Positions 1-4,281 of a DNA stretch of 5,091 bases are shown here, piece after piece (the stretch's first letter is position 1; each line of letters starts with the position of its first letter). Origin of the DNA: Frankiaceae bacterium (GTDB taxonomy: Bacteria > Actinomycetota > Actinomycetes > JAVEEB01); assembly GCA_030840665.1 (NCBI GenBank), contig JAVEEB010000250.1, positions 1 through 5,091 of the forward strand. Direction: 5' to 3'. Under the pieces are notes generated by a model. It had not been told where the DNA came from. It saw nothing but the letters and a program-made list of their open reading frames with translations, and ran no database searches. The translations under genes and the position numbers were made by a program.

Positions 1-738
1 GCGGCCGACGCCGAGGTCGAGGCGCAGCAGATCCTCGATGAGCAGAAGCGGGTGACCGCCCGCGTCGCCGCCGAGAAGGCCGCGATCGGGGCGACGGTCA
101 CTGAGCAGATGGCACTCCTCGACAGCCTCGCGGCCGAACAGACGCACCTTTTCCACAAGGCGAAGGTCGAGGCCGAGCGCGAAGCCGCCCGCCTAGCTGC
201 GATCGCGCTGGCCAAGCGGAAGGCAGCCCTCAAGGCGGCCGCCGAGGCCCTCGCCCGCCAGCGTGCCGCCGACGCGGCGCAGGCACGCGCGGACGCCCGC
301 GCCAAGGCAGCCGCCGACGCGGCGAACAACAACAACGGTGGCGGCGGTGGCGGCGGCGGTGGCGGGACCGACCCGTCCGCGAACGGCAGCAACGGCGCCC
401 AGATCGCCCTCAAGTGGGCGTACCGGGAGCTCGGCCGCCCCTACGTGTGGGGCGCCAATGGCCCCAACACGTTCGACTGCTCCGGCCTGACGCAGTACGT
501 CTGGGCGAAGGCCGGCGTCTACCTGCCGCACTACACCGGCGACCAATGGAACTCGGGCCGGCACATCTCGCGCAGCGAGCTCCAGCCGGGCGACCTGGTC
601 TTCTACTACTCGGACCTTCACCACATGGCCATCTACATCGGCAACGGTCAGGTCATCCACGCCCCGCACACGGGCGACGTGGTCAGGATCGCGCCGCTGG
701 ACATGGACCCGTACGCGGGAGCAGTCCGGGTCGGCTGA
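1..738 (+). CDS. NlpC/P60 family peptidoglycan endopeptidase with N-terminal coiled coil (5' partial)
   Basis: Likely a cell-wall hydrolase cleaving peptide stems of peptidoglycan outside the membrane, as known for NlpC/P60 proteins of the RipA/CwlO type. The reading frame is open to the first base of the window, so the true start and any signal peptide lie upstream; the GTG at 52 falls inside the coiled coil and is probably not the start. Visible residues 1-108 are Ala/Glu/Lys/Arg-rich heptad-like coiled coil, followed by an Asn4 and Gly10 linker (bases 325-366), then the catalytic domain to the stop. The catalytic Cys sits in FDCSG (codon 478-480), the His in HHMAIYIG (622-624) and the third polar residue is the His of VIHAP (658-660), so the Cys-His-His triad is intact. 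The motif RPYVWGANGPNTFDCSG is typical of the family. The next gene starts 57 bp downstream and is functionally unrelated. Confidence 0.93.
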   Translation, partial: AADAEVEAQQILDEQKRVTARVAAEKAAIGATVTEQMALLDSLAAEQTHLFHKAKVEAEREAARLAAIALAKRKAALKAAAEALARQRAADAAQARADARAKAAADAANNNNGGGGGGGGGGTDPSANGSNGAQIALKWAYRELGRPYVWGANGPNTFDCSGLTQYVWAKAGVYLPHYTGDQWNSGRHISRSELQPGDLVFYYSDLHHMAIYIGNGQVIHAPHTGDVVRIAPLDMDPYAGAVRVG

Positions 739-740
739 CG

Positions 741-755
741 GGATCGCCCGGATCC
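741..755 (+). terminator. weak hairpin after the NlpC/P60 gene
   Basis: GGATC (741-745) and GATCC (751-755) form a 5-bp stem with a 5-base loop three bases after the stop codon. There is no T-run, and the stem is short, so termination here is only a possibility; read-through into ppgK cannot be excluded. Confidence 0.2.
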
Positions 756-791
756 ACGGGGTACATCCACGCCGCCTGATTGGCTCGACCT

Positions 792-796
792 GGGAG
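792..796 (+). promoter_or_regulatory. Shine-Dalgarno-like GGGAG bearing on the ppgK start
   Basis: GGGAG at 792-796 overlaps the GTG at 796 but lies 5 bases before a second in-frame GTG at 802. Spacing therefore favours 802, whereas the expected N-terminus of the family (a few residues before FGxDIGG) suits 796. The sequence leaves the two starts, two codons apart, unresolved. Confidence 0.4.
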
Positions 797-1539
797 TGAC
801 CGTGTTCGGACTCGACATCGGCGGTACCGGCATCAAGGGCGGCCCTGTCGACGTCAGCCTCGGCACGCTCGCCGGCGAACGGATCCGCGTGATGACCCCG
901 CGGCCGGCGACGCCGGAGGCCGTGGCGGTGGTGTGCGGGGCGGTCGTGAAGCAGGCCGGCTACAAGGGTGTGCTCGGCGCGACCTACCCCGGCGTCGTGA
1001 AGGGCGGCCGGGCGATGACAGCCGCCAACGTCGACGGCGAATGGATCGGCACGGACATCGAGGCCCTGCTGGCGGCGACCACCGGCTGTGACGTGGTGGC
1101 CGTCAACGACGCAGATGCCGCCGGCCTGGCAGAGGTGCGCTTCGGAGCGGGCAAGGGGCAGCCGGGAGTGGTTGTCGTCGTCACGTTCGGGACGGGCATC
1201 GGCACCGGCGTGTTCCTGAACGGCGAGTTGCTGCCCAACACCGAGCTCGGCCACTTGGAGATCAAGGGCGGCGACTACGAGGACCAGGCGGCCGATTCAG
1301 CCCGCGAGCGGGAGGACCTGTCGTGGGAGGACTGGGCGCAGCACCGCGTGTCCACGTACCTGTCGCACCTCGAAGCGCTGCTCTGGCCGGATCTGTTCAT
1401 CCTCGGCGGCGGGGTCAGCAAGAAGAGCGACAAGTGGCTCTCGTACGTGAAATGCAAGACACCCGTCGTGACGGCCGCCCTGCAGAACAGCGCGGGCATC
1501 ATCGGCGCGGCGATGTATGCGCGAGAGCAACGCAGCTAA
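796..1539 (+). CDS. ppgK: Polyphosphate glucokinase (ROK fold)
   Basis: Phosphorylates glucose to glucose-6-phosphate in the cytoplasm using inorganic polyphosphate (in characterised actinobacterial enzymes, also ATP). The 247-residue protein is close to the 250-265 residues usual for the family. Visible motifs: phosphate-binding DIGGTGIKGG (residues 7-16), TYPGVV (63-68), NDADAAGLAE (104-113) with catalytic Asp105, the phosphate/nucleotide loop TFGTGIGTG (130-138), the glucose-binding NTELGHLE (148-155), and GGGVSKKSDKW (204-214) near the C-terminus. The Cys-rich zinc motif of ordinary ROK glucokinases is missing, as expected for PpgK. The motifs TPxPATP, AANVD, WPDLF and TPVVTAALQN also match what I recall of the Mycobacterium tuberculosis and Streptomyces enzymes. 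The start could be GTG 796 or GTG 802. A strong hairpin lies about 100 bp after the stop. Confidence 0.95.
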   Translation: MTVFGLDIGGTGIKGGPVDVSLGTLAGERIRVMTPRPATPEAVAVVCGAVVKQAGYKGVLGATYPGVVKGGRAMTAANVDGEWIGTDIEALLAATTGCDVVAVNDADAAGLAEVRFGAGKGQPGVVVVVTFGTGIGTGVFLNGELLPNTELGHLEIKGGDYEDQAADSAREREDLSWEDWAQHRVSTYLSHLEALLWPDLFILGGGVSKKSDKWLSYVKCKTPVVTAALQNSAGIIGAAMYAREQRS

Positions 1540-1639
1540 CTGCACCCAACGGCGCGGACCGCGTGTCGCAGCGGCCCGTCAGCGGCGACGTCGGCCAGTC
1601 TTGACGAGTAAGCGTTGGACAAGAGTGTCCGGGAAATGT

Positions 1640-1676
1640 CTGAGGCCCCTGCATGTATGAGATGCAGGGGCCTCAG
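1640..1676. terminator. Perfect 15-bp inverted repeat, probable transcription terminator
   Basis: CTGAGGCCCCTGCAT (1640-1654) is exactly complementary to ATGCAGGGGCCTCAG (1662-1676) with a 7-base loop, giving a very stable GC-rich stem about 100 bp after ppgK. There is no T-run on the + side; the - side exit reads GACATTTCCC, with only a short T stretch. GC-rich hairpins without a T-tract are common at actinobacterial gene ends. It may end ppgK transcription, or a - strand transcript coming from the repeat region, or both. Confidence 0.65.
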
Positions 1677-1767
1677 TCGATCTCGCGTTGCCGCTCGATC
1701 GCGCTCCATGCCCGGTTGGCCGCTGCTCCCGGCACCCGCCGCGCTCCACCGTCCCGCGAGTTGCCCC

Positions 1768-1785
1768 GCTGAACGTCTTCGCTCG
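1768..1785 (+). repeat. 18-bp repeat, copy 1 (other copy at 2045-2062)
   Basis: GCTGAACGTCTTCGCTCG here and GCTGAAGGTCTTCGCTTG at 2045-2062 agree at 16 of 18 positions. Both follow a copy of the GTTGCC core, the first directly and the second after 9 bases. This implies that part of the region arose by duplication of a longer unit. Confidence 0.6.
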
Positions 1786-1918
1786 GTGTCAGCCGTTCGC
1801 ACTGCGAATGACGTGCTCCCCGATGGGGCGAGGTCCGGTTGCCCGGTCCTGCCGTTCTCGGCTTGCTGCCGCGCCGCCCCGACGCCGGTTGCCCGACGCG
1901 GTGCTGCCCGACCGCCCC

Positions 1919-1956
1919 GGATCCGTCTGCGTCGGTTGCCCGGCCCTGACGGATCC
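1919..1956. repeat. 9-bp perfect inverted repeat enclosing one repeat core
   Basis: GGATCCGTC (1919-1927) is exactly complementary to GACGGATCC (1948-1956). The enclosed 20 bases contain the core TCGGTTGCCCGG (1932-1943), which can itself fold into a 4-bp stem with a tetraloop, giving a nested hairpin. This is the strongest of the hairpins built on the repeat cores. Confidence 0.6.
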
Positions 1957-2044
1957 TTAGCCCCCGATGGCTCGGTCCCGGTTGCCCGGCACTGTCGCTT
2001 TCGGGACTTCGTTTCACTGTCATCCGGTTGCCCGGAAACTGTGA

Positions 2045-2062
2045 GCTGAAGGTCTTCGCTTG
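2045..2062 (+). repeat. 18-bp repeat, copy 2 (other copy at 1768-1785)
   Basis: GCTGAAGGTCTTCGCTTG, 16/18 identical to the first copy about 277 bp upstream. Its GAAGGTC can also pair, with one bulged G, with GACTTC at 2005-2010, which would close a hairpin around the repeat core at 2024-2035. Confidence 0.6.
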
Positions 2063-2071
2063 CGGCCCCCG

Positions 2072-2100
2072 TTGCCGGTGGCGTGACTGATTTCTATATC
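2072..2100 (+). promoter_or_regulatory. Possible sigma-70-type promoter
   Basis: TTGCCG (2072-2077) and TATATC (2095-2100) are exactly 17 bp apart and each agrees with the consensus at about four of six positions. It would give a roughly 180-base leader to the gene at 2291 that includes the nonamer cluster. Based on pattern only. Confidence 0.22.
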
Positions 2101-2152
2101 CACGGAAAGCGCCGCGCAAGTGCTTTGACCAGGCATTTTCCAACTATTTTTC

Positions 2153-2237
2153 TAGTCCACAGAAGTGATCCACTTGTCCCCAGGCGTGGGCGGTTGTGCA
2201 CCGCTTCGTGCACCGGTTGTGCACCGATTCGTCCACA
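2153..2237 (+). promoter_or_regulatory. Cluster of DnaA-box-like nonamers, mostly in helical phase
   Basis: Against the actinobacterial DnaA box TTGTCCACA, three nonamers match at 8 of 9: TAGTCCACA (2153-2161), TTGTCCCCA (2174-2182) and TCGTCCACA (2229-2237). TTGTGCACC at 2194-2202 and 2217-2225 matches at 7 of 9, and TCGTGCACC at 2206-2214 at 6 of 9. All point the same way, and their starts are 21, 20, 12, 11 and 12 bp apart, close to whole helical turns, so a bound protein would sit on one face of the DNA. TGATCCACT (2166-2174) is a further weak match out of phase. An AT-richer stretch (about 2085-2165) lies directly upstream. It could be a DnaA-binding site, an iteron-like array or operators for the gene at 2291. 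No dnaA, dnaN, rep or par gene is in the window. Confidence 0.4.
2192..2237 (+). repeat. Two tandem copies of a 23-bp repeat containing GTGCAC
   Basis: 2192-2214 and 2215-2237 are tandem 23-bp units identical at 20 of 23 positions; both begin GGTTGTGCACCG. Each unit is itself two half-repeats of 11-12 bp, so the hexamer GTGCAC recurs at 2196, 2208 and 2219, with the variant GTCCAC at 2231. The array ends 53 bp before the ATG at 2291, a position suited to an operator for that gene. Confidence 0.7.
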
Positions 2238-2277
2238 GCGTGGGGGCTGGCTTCGCGTCGCCGCCGCTCAGTCGCGG

Positions 2278-2283
2278 CATACT
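2278..2283 (+). promoter_or_regulatory. -10 element CATACT for a possibly leaderless mRNA
   Basis: CATACT differs from TATACT at one base and ends 7 bases before the ATG at 2291, the distance expected if transcription starts at the ATG itself. No Shine-Dalgarno sequence precedes that ATG, which fits a leaderless transcript, a common arrangement in actinobacteria. No convincing -35 is seen. Confidence 0.35.
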
Positions 2284-2290
2284 CGGCGGC

Positions 2291-2737
2291 ATGAGATTCC
2301 GGGCGTTGCTGCAGTCCAACGGCAAGACCGCGGCGGGCTTCGTCGTGCCGCCGTCGGTCGTGGAGGGCCTCGGTGCGGGTGGCCATCCGAAGGTGACCGT
2401 GACCGTGGCCGGTCACACGTACCGCAGCTCGATCGCCAGGATGAGCGGCACGTTCATGCTCGGCATGAGCAACGAGCATCGAGCGCTGGCCGGCATCGAG
2501 CCGGGCTCAGAGTTCGGCGTGGAGGTCGAGCTCGAGACCGAGGGGCGGGAGGTCGAGGGGCCCGAGGACCTGGCGGCGGCCCTCGACGCCGACCCGGCGG
2601 CGCGCGCGTACTTCGACAAGCTGTCGTACAGCAACAAGCTCCGGCACGTCCTCGCGATCACGGGCGCCAAGGCAGCCGAGACCCGCGAGCGTCGGATCGC
2701 CAAGTCCGTCGAACTGTTCCACGAGGGCCGCAACTGA
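2291..2737 (+). CDS. DUF1905 / YdeI-OmdA family small protein
   Basis: A 148-residue cytoplasmic protein with no signal peptide or membrane segment. Residues about 3-85 match the DUF1905 beta-barrel-like domain (GKTAAGFVVPPSVVEGLG, then KVTVTVAGHTYRSSIARMSGTFML and GIEPGSEFGVEVELETE). Residues about 91-145 match the helical YdeI/OmpD-associated tail (PEDLAAALDADPAARAYFDKLSYSNK and TRERRIAKSVELF). The family is widespread and poorly characterised; the label bacteriocin protection found on some members rests on few data and I do not assign it here. ATG 2291 is chosen because the family begins about here (MRFRALLQ). The frame stays open upstream to 2165, but that part translates the nonamer repeats and resembles nothing. 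No Shine-Dalgarno is visible. A hairpin starts directly after the stop. Confidence 0.88.
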   Translation: MRFRALLQSNGKTAAGFVVPPSVVEGLGAGGHPKVTVTVAGHTYRSSIARMSGTFMLGMSNEHRALAGIEPGSEFGVEVELETEGREVEGPEDLAAALDADPAARAYFDKLSYSNKLRHVLAITGAKAAETRERRIAKSVELFHEGRN

Positions 2738-2768
2738 CCGCTGGGCTGCCGCATCGCCCGGCCAGCGG
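2738..2768 (+). terminator. Hairpin directly after the DUF1905 gene
   Basis: CCGCTGG (2738-2744) and CCAGCGG (2762-2768) form a perfect 7-bp stem starting on the base after the stop codon. The 17-base loop is GC-rich and could add inner pairs (GGGC 2743-2746 with GCCC 2756-2759 as an alternative). There is no T-run. The position between a coding gene and a tRNA gene supports a terminator. Confidence 0.5.
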
Positions 2769-2792
2769 GATGAGACACTGCGACACGCACCT

Positions 2793-2877
2793 GGAGGCGT
2801 CGCATAGTGGCCGAGTGCGGAGGTCTTGAAAACCTCTGACGGGAGACCGTCCGTGAGTTCGAATCTCACCGCCTCCG
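2793..2877 (+). tRNA. tRNA-Ser (anticodon UGA, reads UCA and other UCN codons)
   Basis: An 85-base class II tRNA cloverleaf with all arms. The acceptor stem is GGAGGCG (2793-2799) with CGCCTCC (2870-2876) plus discriminator G2877. The anticodon stem GAGGT/ACCTC (2820-2824/2832-2836) holds loop CTTGAAA, anticodon TGA at 2827-2829. The long variable arm GACGG-gaga-CCGTC (2838-2851) is characteristic of serine tRNAs, as is discriminator G. The T arm is GTGAG/CTCAC (2853-2857/2865-2869) with loop TTCGAAT. CCA is not encoded, so it must be added afterwards. No integrase or duplicated 3' end is seen, so there is no sign of use as an attachment site here. Confidence 0.97.
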
Positions 2878-2892
2878 CGCGAAGACGACGCT

Positions 2893-2923
2893 GCGGCGGG
2901 CCATCGGTTTCTGGGGCCGCCGC
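2893..2923 (+). terminator. GC-rich hairpin after tRNA-Ser
   Basis: GCGGCGG (2893-2899) pairs with CCGCCGC (2917-2923), and CC (2901-2902) can add two pairs with GG (2915-2916) past a bulged G. It lies 16 bases after the tRNA end and is a reasonable, though T-less, terminator for the tRNA transcript. Confidence 0.4.
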
Positions 2924-2953
2924 CCGCGCCGGCTCGACGGGGCAAGCCCGTGA

Positions 2954-2994
2954 TGCGGGGCCAACCGTTAGTGCGGGGCCAACCGTTAGTGCGG
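2954..2994. repeat. 18-bp tandem repeat, about 2.3 copies
   Basis: The unit TGCGGGGCCAACCGTTAG occurs at 2954-2971 and again at 2972-2989, perfectly, followed by the first five bases of a third copy. It sits in the convergent intergenic space between the tRNA and the - strand phosphatase gene. Its complement contains CGGTTGG, related to the core of the repeats at 1712-2035. A perfect tandem copy suggests recent slippage and possible length variation between strains. Confidence 0.8.
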
Positions 2995-3061
2995 AAGAAA
3001 ACTGGACCTATAGGCATCAGGAACTTCCCCGTAGCTCCTCCTGCGTCACCGCCGACCAATG

Positions 3062-3090
3062 GCTGACCCTCCCCGCGGGCCAAGGTCAGC
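3062..3090 (-). terminator. Possible terminator hairpin overlapping the stop of the PP2C gene
   Basis: GCTGACC (3062-3068) is exactly complementary to GGTCAGC (3084-3090), a 7-bp stem with a 15-base GC-rich loop. The right arm contains the stop codon of the - strand gene. There is no T-run on the exit side, so support is modest. Confidence 0.3.
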
Positions 3091-4279
3091 TCAAGGGCAC
3101 GCGGAAGACGACGATCGCGATGTCGTCGCGCGGCACGCCGCCCTGGAACTCCATGACGTCCGCGAGCAGTCCCTCCGCCACCGAGCTGGCTGAGCCCGCA
3201 TGCCGTGCCACCGATCGGCTCAGGCCGTCGTCGTCGAAGAACACGTTCGTCCGCCGGCCCTCGGTGACCCCGTCGGTGTAAAGGACGATCACGTCCGTTG
3301 GGTCGAGATCGATCGACACATCGGGCAGCCGTGGCTCCTCGAGCACGCCAAGCAGCGTCCCTGGCTGGCCGACGAAGCTGCGCCGGGTGCCTTCGCGGGC
3401 GAGCAGCGGGAGCGGATGACCGCCGCAGCTCATGGTGGCTGTCCAGCGACCGCCGCGGCGGCGGAGGCGCGCGAGGACGACCGTCGCGAAACGGTCGACG
3501 CCGTCCCGAAGCATGACGTCGTTGACGTGGCGCAGGGCAGCGGATGGCCGCGGGTCACGCACCGCGGCGGCACGGAGTGTGTGGCGGATCAGCGCGGTGA
3601 CGACGGCCGCCTCGGCGCCCTTGCCGCGCACGTCACCGACGACCACTGCCCACTCGTCCTCCGCGATTTCGAACACGTCGTAAAAGTCGCCGCCGACCTC
3701 TTCGCCGTTGCCCGCGGGCCGATACACCGCGGCGATGTCCAGGCCCGGGATCGCGGGGGGAGCGGGCGGGATCAGGGTCTGCTGAAGAGTGCGGGCGAGG
3801 GAACGGGCCCGACGTTCGGACTCCTCCGCGCGTCGTTTCGCCGCGAGGAGTTCCCGCTCGTAGGCGCGCCGTTCGGTGGCGTCGAAGATTGCCGTCCGCG
3901 TTCCGATGACCGCCCCCGTTGCATCGGTCTCGAGGACGGAGTTGACGAGGACGGGCACGTGCTCGCCGTTGGCGCGGACGAGGTCGAGTGCGATACCGCG
4001 GGCGGTGCCGTGCATGCGCAGCAGCGGTGCGTAGTGGGTTTCGTGGTAGATCCGGCCGCCGCCGGAGAGCAGGTCAACGAACCGCCGGCCGAGGAGGGCG
4101 GTGCGGTCGTAGCCGGTCAGCGCAAGGAGAGCCTCGTTGGCGGTGACGATCACACCTTCGGGGGTGGTGGCCAGATAGCCGCAGGGAGCGCGGTCGAAGA
4201 GTGTCTCGGCCTCGCCGACCGGCACGGACGGGTCCACGGACGTGCCCGCGGACGTACCCGCGAGGGTCTCGTCGCTCAT
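3086..4279 (-). CDS. RsbP-like PAS-PP2C serine/threonine phosphatase (SpoIIE/RsbU type)
   Basis: Predicted cytoplasmic phosphatase that, by analogy with RsbP/RsbU, would dephosphorylate a STAS-domain anti-anti-sigma factor and so release a sigma factor. The protein has 397 residues: PAS domain about 25-135 (FDRAPCGYLATTPEGVIVTAN; PAC-like end GTRTAIFDATERR), charged coiled-coil linker 135-165, the linker motif LQQTLIPPAPPAIPGL (165-180), then PP2C to the end. Metal-binding aspartates are present in EVGGDFYD (194-201), VVGDVRGKG (213-221), YTDGVTE (334-340) and RDDIAIVV (384-391), so it should be active. No membrane segment is seen. The start is the ATG at 4279 because the PAS-containing protein begins there and the codon overlaps the stop of the upstream hydrolase gene; the longer frame to 4444 only translates that gene out of frame. 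The PAS ligand is unknown; no partner anti-sigma gene is in the window. Confidence 0.93.
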   Translation of the reverse strand: MSDETLAGTSAGTSVDPSVPVGEAETLFDRAPCGYLATTPEGVIVTANEALLALTGYDRTALLGRRFVDLLSGGGRIYHETHYAPLLRMHGTARGIALDLVRANGEHVPVLVNSVLETDATGAVIGTRTAIFDATERRAYERELLAAKRRAEESERRARSLARTLQQTLIPPAPPAIPGLDIAAVYRPAGNGEEVGGDFYDVFEIAEDEWAVVVGDVRGKGAEAAVVTALIRHTLRAAAVRDPRPSAALRHVNDVMLRDGVDRFATVVLARLRRRGGRWTATMSCGGHPLPLLAREGTRRSFVGQPGTLLGVLEEPRLPDVSIDLDPTDVIVLYTDGVTEGRRTNVFFDDDGLSRSVARHAGSASSVAEGLLADVMEFQGGVPRDDIAIVVFRVPLS

Positions 4280-4281
4280 CA
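4277..4281 (-). promoter_or_regulatory. TGATG stop/start overlap coupling the two - strand genes
   Basis: Read on the - strand, the hydrolase stop TGA (4281-4279) and the phosphatase start ATG (4279-4277) share one base. No clear Shine-Dalgarno lies at normal distance before the phosphatase ATG, so its translation probably depends on ribosomes finishing the hydrolase, which would keep the two products in proportion. Confidence 0.7.

Larger units (their letters stand above)
1712..2078. repeat. Dispersed 12-bp repeat CCGGTTGCCCGG, about 46-bp period, at hairpin tips
   Basis: Five clear copies lie at 1835-1846, 1885-1896, 1932-1943, 1978-1989 and 2024-2035 (start-to-start 50, 47, 46, 46 bp). 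Each matches CCGGTTGCCCGG at 11 or 12 of 12 positions. Weaker copies are at 1712-1723 (CCGGTTGGCCGC), 1757-1768 (CGAGTTGCCCCG) and about 2067-2078. The sequence between copies differs each time. CCGG pairs with CCGG around TTGC; read on the - strand the loop is GCAA, a GNRA tetraloop. Several copies are extended by flanking bases that pair although their sequence differs: AGG/CCT around 1835, CCG-CG/CGCGG around 1885, a 9-bp stem around 1932, CGGT/ACTG around 1978, TCAC/GTGA around 2024. Not CRISPR: the repeat is too short and the spacing irregular. Function unknown. Confidence 0.7.
1540..2290. other. 750-bp intergenic region with no credible gene
   Basis: Open frames exist on both strands (1615-2049 +, 1673-2143 -), but their products are low-complexity Arg/Pro/Ser/Gly/Ala with no family resemblance. 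The short repeats in the region are spaced 46-50 bp apart, mostly not multiples of three, so they fall in changing frames. The region instead holds a 15-bp perfect hairpin, hairpin-tip repeats, an AT-richer stretch at about 2085-2165 and a phased cluster of DnaA-box-like nonamers, each listed separately. I consider it non-coding for protein. Confidence 0.7.

Noticed and set aside
193..1254. 353-codon - strand open frame opposite the hydrolase and ppgK
   Set aside because: It lies antisense to two well-supported genes; long opposite-strand frames are expected in high-GC coding DNA.
1601..1640. Remnant of an insertion-sequence end (GTGTCCGGGAAATGTCTGAGGC resembling flanks of actinobacterial elements, shown here only as a likeness)
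   Set aside because: No transposase fragment, no matching opposite end and no target duplication could be found.
1835..2035. Integron attC sites
   Set aside because: The core GTTGCCC does not fit the GTTRRRY consensus, there are no gene cassettes between copies and no integrase.
1712..2078. CRISPR array
   Set aside because: The shared core is only about 12 bp, interval lengths vary (44 to 78 bp), copies at the edges are degenerate, and no cas gene is present.
1673..2143. 156-codon open frame on the - strand and 144-codon frame 1615-2049 on the + strand
   Set aside because: Products are Arg/Pro/Ser/Gly/Ala-rich without family likeness; the repeats inside are spaced mostly by non-multiples of three; inverted repeats and hairpins run through both frames.
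2125..2150. Promoter TTGACC ... TATTTT
   Set aside because: Spacing is only 14 bp, too short for a normal sigma-70-type promoter.
2085..2237. Chromosomal oriC
   Set aside because: No perfect DnaA box, and dnaA and dnaN are not adjacent; only the weaker claim of a DnaA-box-like cluster is kept.
2083..2829. 248-codon + strand open frame covering the DUF1905 gene and part of the tRNA
   Set aside because: Arg/Gly-rich out-of-frame translation of the DUF1905 gene that runs into the tRNA-Ser.
2793..2877. Integration (att) site at tRNA-Ser
   Set aside because: No integrase gene and no second copy of the tRNA 3' end in the window.
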